Source of the DNA: CAVSRC01 sp963782045
GTDB lineage: Bacteria > Pseudomonadota > Alphaproteobacteria > Rhizobiales > Kaistiaceae
Assembly: GCA_963782045.1 (NCBI GenBank)
Contig: CAWAIR010000005.1
Location: 124,001 to 188,000 of the forward strand
Reading direction: 5' to 3'
Length of the DNA stretch: 64,000 nt
The notes beneath the pieces are model-generated. The model was not told where the DNA came from. It saw only the letters and a list, made by a program, of their open reading frames with translations, and searched no databases. Below, piece after piece: positions 62,971 through 64,000 of the stretch (the stretch's first letter is position 1; every line of letters begins with the position of its first letter). The position numbers were made by a program, and so were the translations under genes.

Positions 62971-63358
62971 GGGACCTCCGCCAGATACGCCAACGGCCAA
63001 AACCTACGCCGGATATGGTGAACGAAGATTTAAAGCCGGCCCCACCGCCGCAAGGAGCTTGTCCCGTCGGCTTTCGGTGCTTCAACCGCTTTTCGCGTGG
63101 ATGGTGAACGATTTCCTATCGAAAATGGGTGTAACGAGTCGTAAACCAAAACTTGTGGGGGAAGAAACTGGCGAAATACAAGCAATTGTTCCCATGAACG
63201 GATTGTTATGCTTACCTATTAGTTATAAATGACGATCATAAGCGGTGCGATTATTAACTCGCTTGCAGGGTTTCGGTCCTACATTGCGCTCCTGGCCACG
63301 CTGCCGGCCAAAGCCGGGCTGAGCCGACACTAGAGAAACCCGGAGAGTGAGGTCCCTC
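62971..63358. promoter_or_regulatory. AT-rich divergent promoter region of the Flp pilin gene
   Basis: 388-bp gap between the CpaC-N-like gene (minus) and flp (plus). The stretch 63100-63270 is strikingly AT-rich against its GC-rich surroundings (for example TTATGCTTACCTATTAGTTA near 63208). No unambiguous -35/-10 or regulator box was assigned. It most likely holds the strong pilin promoter and possibly binding sites for a nucleoid protein or cell-cycle regulator. Confidence 0.5.
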
Positions 63359-63529
63359 ATGAACAAGCTGATTTCCCGTTTTGCCAAGGACGAGTCCGGC
63401 GCGACCGCTATCGAGTACGGCCTCATCGCCACGCTCATTGGCGTTGCCATCATCGCCGGCGCCACGACCCTTGGCTCGAAGCTGAACGCGACGTTCAACT
63501 TCGTCTCGACCAAGCTGAAGAGTTCTTGA
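63359..63529 (+). CDS. Flp-type pilin (major candidate)
   Basis: 56-residue class IVb prepilin. A short basic leader (MNKLISRFAKDESG) ends at Gly, followed by ATAIEYGLIATLIGVAIIAG, with the invariant Glu-Tyr pair of the Flp motif and a hydrophobic helix for pilus packing. ATG at 63359 has GAGG upstream; an in-frame GTG four codons earlier is less likely. Processed by a prepilin peptidase, assembled by the Tad machinery expected downstream. Strong hairpins follow the gene. Confidence 0.95.
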   Translation: MNKLISRFAKDESGATAIEYGLIATLIGVAIIAGATTLGSKLNATFNFVSTKLKSS

Positions 63530-63533
63530 TGAT

Positions 63534-63562
63534 CCGCGACGTCGCGCGGGCCGCGACGTCGC
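63534..63562 (+). repeat. Tandem palindrome after the first pilin gene
   Basis: The 12-mer CCGCGACGTCGC occurs twice (63534-63545 and 63551-63562). Because GCGACGTCGC is self-complementary, the two copies can also pair with each other as a 10-11-bp stem. It begins four bases past the flp stop, where it could slow 3' decay or limit read-through. Confidence 0.6.
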
Positions 63563-63577
63563 AGACAGCAAGCTCAG

Positions 63578-63611
63578 AGCCGCGCGTCTCCCGTTCAGGG
63601 AGCGTGCGGCT
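63578..63611 (+). terminator. Intercistronic hairpin between the two Flp genes
   Basis: Long stem: AGCCGCGCG... pairs with ...CGTGCGGCT (63578-63592 with 63598-63611), loop GTTCA, one bulge and G-T wobbles, followed by GAGTTTG rather than a U-run. It may act as an attenuator or mRNA stabiliser that makes the first pilin more abundant than downstream products. Confidence 0.5.
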
Positions 63612-63653
63612 GAGTTTGCGATGGGGTCGCTCTTCCTAGCGACGGACCGGTTC

Positions 63654-63818
63654 ATGACGGCCACGGTTGCGCGCTTTGTCCGGGACCGCTCGGGCGCCAC
63701 GGTAATCGAGTATGCGATCATCGCGTCGCTGGTCAGCGTCGCCCTGGCTTTGGCCGCCGGCACCATCGGCACCCAGATCAACGACATGCTCGGCGCCGTC
63801 TCGCCGCACCTCGACTAG
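63654..63818 (+). CDS. Second Flp-type pilin
   Basis: 54-residue class IVb prepilin: leader MTATVARFVRDRSG, then ATVIEYAIIASLVSVALALA with the Glu-Tyr motif, ending MLGAVSPHLD. The ATG at 63654 fits the leader length of the first pilin, though the ribosome-binding site is weak; an upstream in-frame ATG at 63621 has no leader-like context. Could be a minor or alternative pilin subunit. Confidence 0.85.
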   Translation: MTATVARFVRDRSGATVIEYAIIASLVSVALALAAGTIGTQINDMLGAVSPHLD

Positions 63819-63972
63819 AGCCGTCGCCGCAGGCAGGCCGCGTGCCTGGTCCGGCCGCGCCCGCTGCCCTGGGGCCCAAGCGGAATTCATGCGCATTTGA
63901 ACGATCCGCTAAAGCCCCTCTTAATCATCGGTCCTTACTCTCGTGGCGACAAGAGTTTCGCCGGAGACGGTC

Positions 63973-64000
63973 ATGCTTAGCGCTGTTGTCCATCAGGCCC
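63973..64000 (+). CDS. Start of a gene cut by the window edge, probably prepilin peptidase CpaA
   Basis: ATG at 63973 preceded by GGAGACGGTC opens a frame MLSAVVHQA that runs to the window end. Only nine codons are visible, so identity rests on position: in Tad loci the prepilin peptidase gene (cpaA/tadV) commonly follows flp. Confidence 0.45.

Overview
The window is very GC-rich with G/C-ending codons throughout. Gene content (Tad/Flp pilus genes, cox-type molybdo-hydroxylase subunits, hydroxyproline catabolism, BMP-type nucleoside transporter, TIGR02281-type aspartic protease) suggests an alphaproteobacterium of the order Hyphomicrobiales (Rhizobiales). The nifJ gene would fit a diazotroph-related lineage such as Pleomorphomonadaceae, but that placement is a guess. 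No rRNA, tRNA, CRISPR array, prophage or transposase gene was seen.

Layout. 1-3 kb: end of glgX, then malQ (glycogen and maltodextrin breakdown). 3-10 kb: minus-strand operon of a GltD-like flavin/Fe-S oxidoreductase, nifJ (pyruvate:ferredoxin oxidoreductase) and a dihydroorotate-dehydrogenase-like protein, with a MITE-like 273-bp element between the last two. 10-15 kb: glpD, a glyoxalase-fold protein, a PfkB kinase and a HerA-type ATPase. 15-18.7 kb: TetR regulator divergent from an EmrAB-type efflux pair, with two operator-like inverted repeats between them. 18.7-22 kb: split ribose-type ABC transporter. 22-27.3 kb: SGNH hydrolase and a trans-4-hydroxyproline degradation cluster. 27.5-33 kb: orphan UgpC-type ATPase, heavy-metal P-type ATPase and a transketolase-like enzyme, all frameshifted. 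33-35.5 kb: lspA and two RNA-methyltransferase-like genes. 35.7-37.6 kb: coxG-coxS-coxM without coxL. 38-39.7 kb: LysE-type exporter, bfd and bfr. 39.7-50.6 kb: nucleoside salvage block (ABC importer, mgsA, glk, cdd, deoA, deoB, upp). 50.6-57.2 kb: Asp-box propeller/MoaD pair, SDR, aspartic protease, glycosyltransferase, and a FecR-domain protein next to a TPR plus beta-barrel outer-membrane protein. 57.4-61 kb: phosphohexomutase, galM, PhnD-like binding protein. 61-64 kb: start of a Tad pilus locus.

How the genes work together. Most of the window serves central sugar metabolism: glycogen debranching, hexose phosphorylation, phosphohexose interconversion, pyruvate oxidation to low-potential electrons, and import and phosphorolysis of nucleosides. 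In the salvage block, imported pyrimidine nucleosides are deaminated (cdd), split (deoA), their sugar phosphates isomerised (deoB), and uracil recaptured (upp).

Caution. Seven genes between 23.6 and 41.1 kb carry at least thirteen frameshifts. Those that can be placed precisely are mostly one extra base in short G/C runs, while genes elsewhere are intact. Base-calling or assembly error is more likely than gene decay, so these genes are listed as frameshifted with full-length spans.

The most interesting candidates are the FecR plus TPR/beta-barrel pair as a possible outer-membrane export module, the PFOR/GltD-like/DHOD-like electron-transfer trio, the coxL-less cox cluster, the MITE-like element and the double TetR operator.
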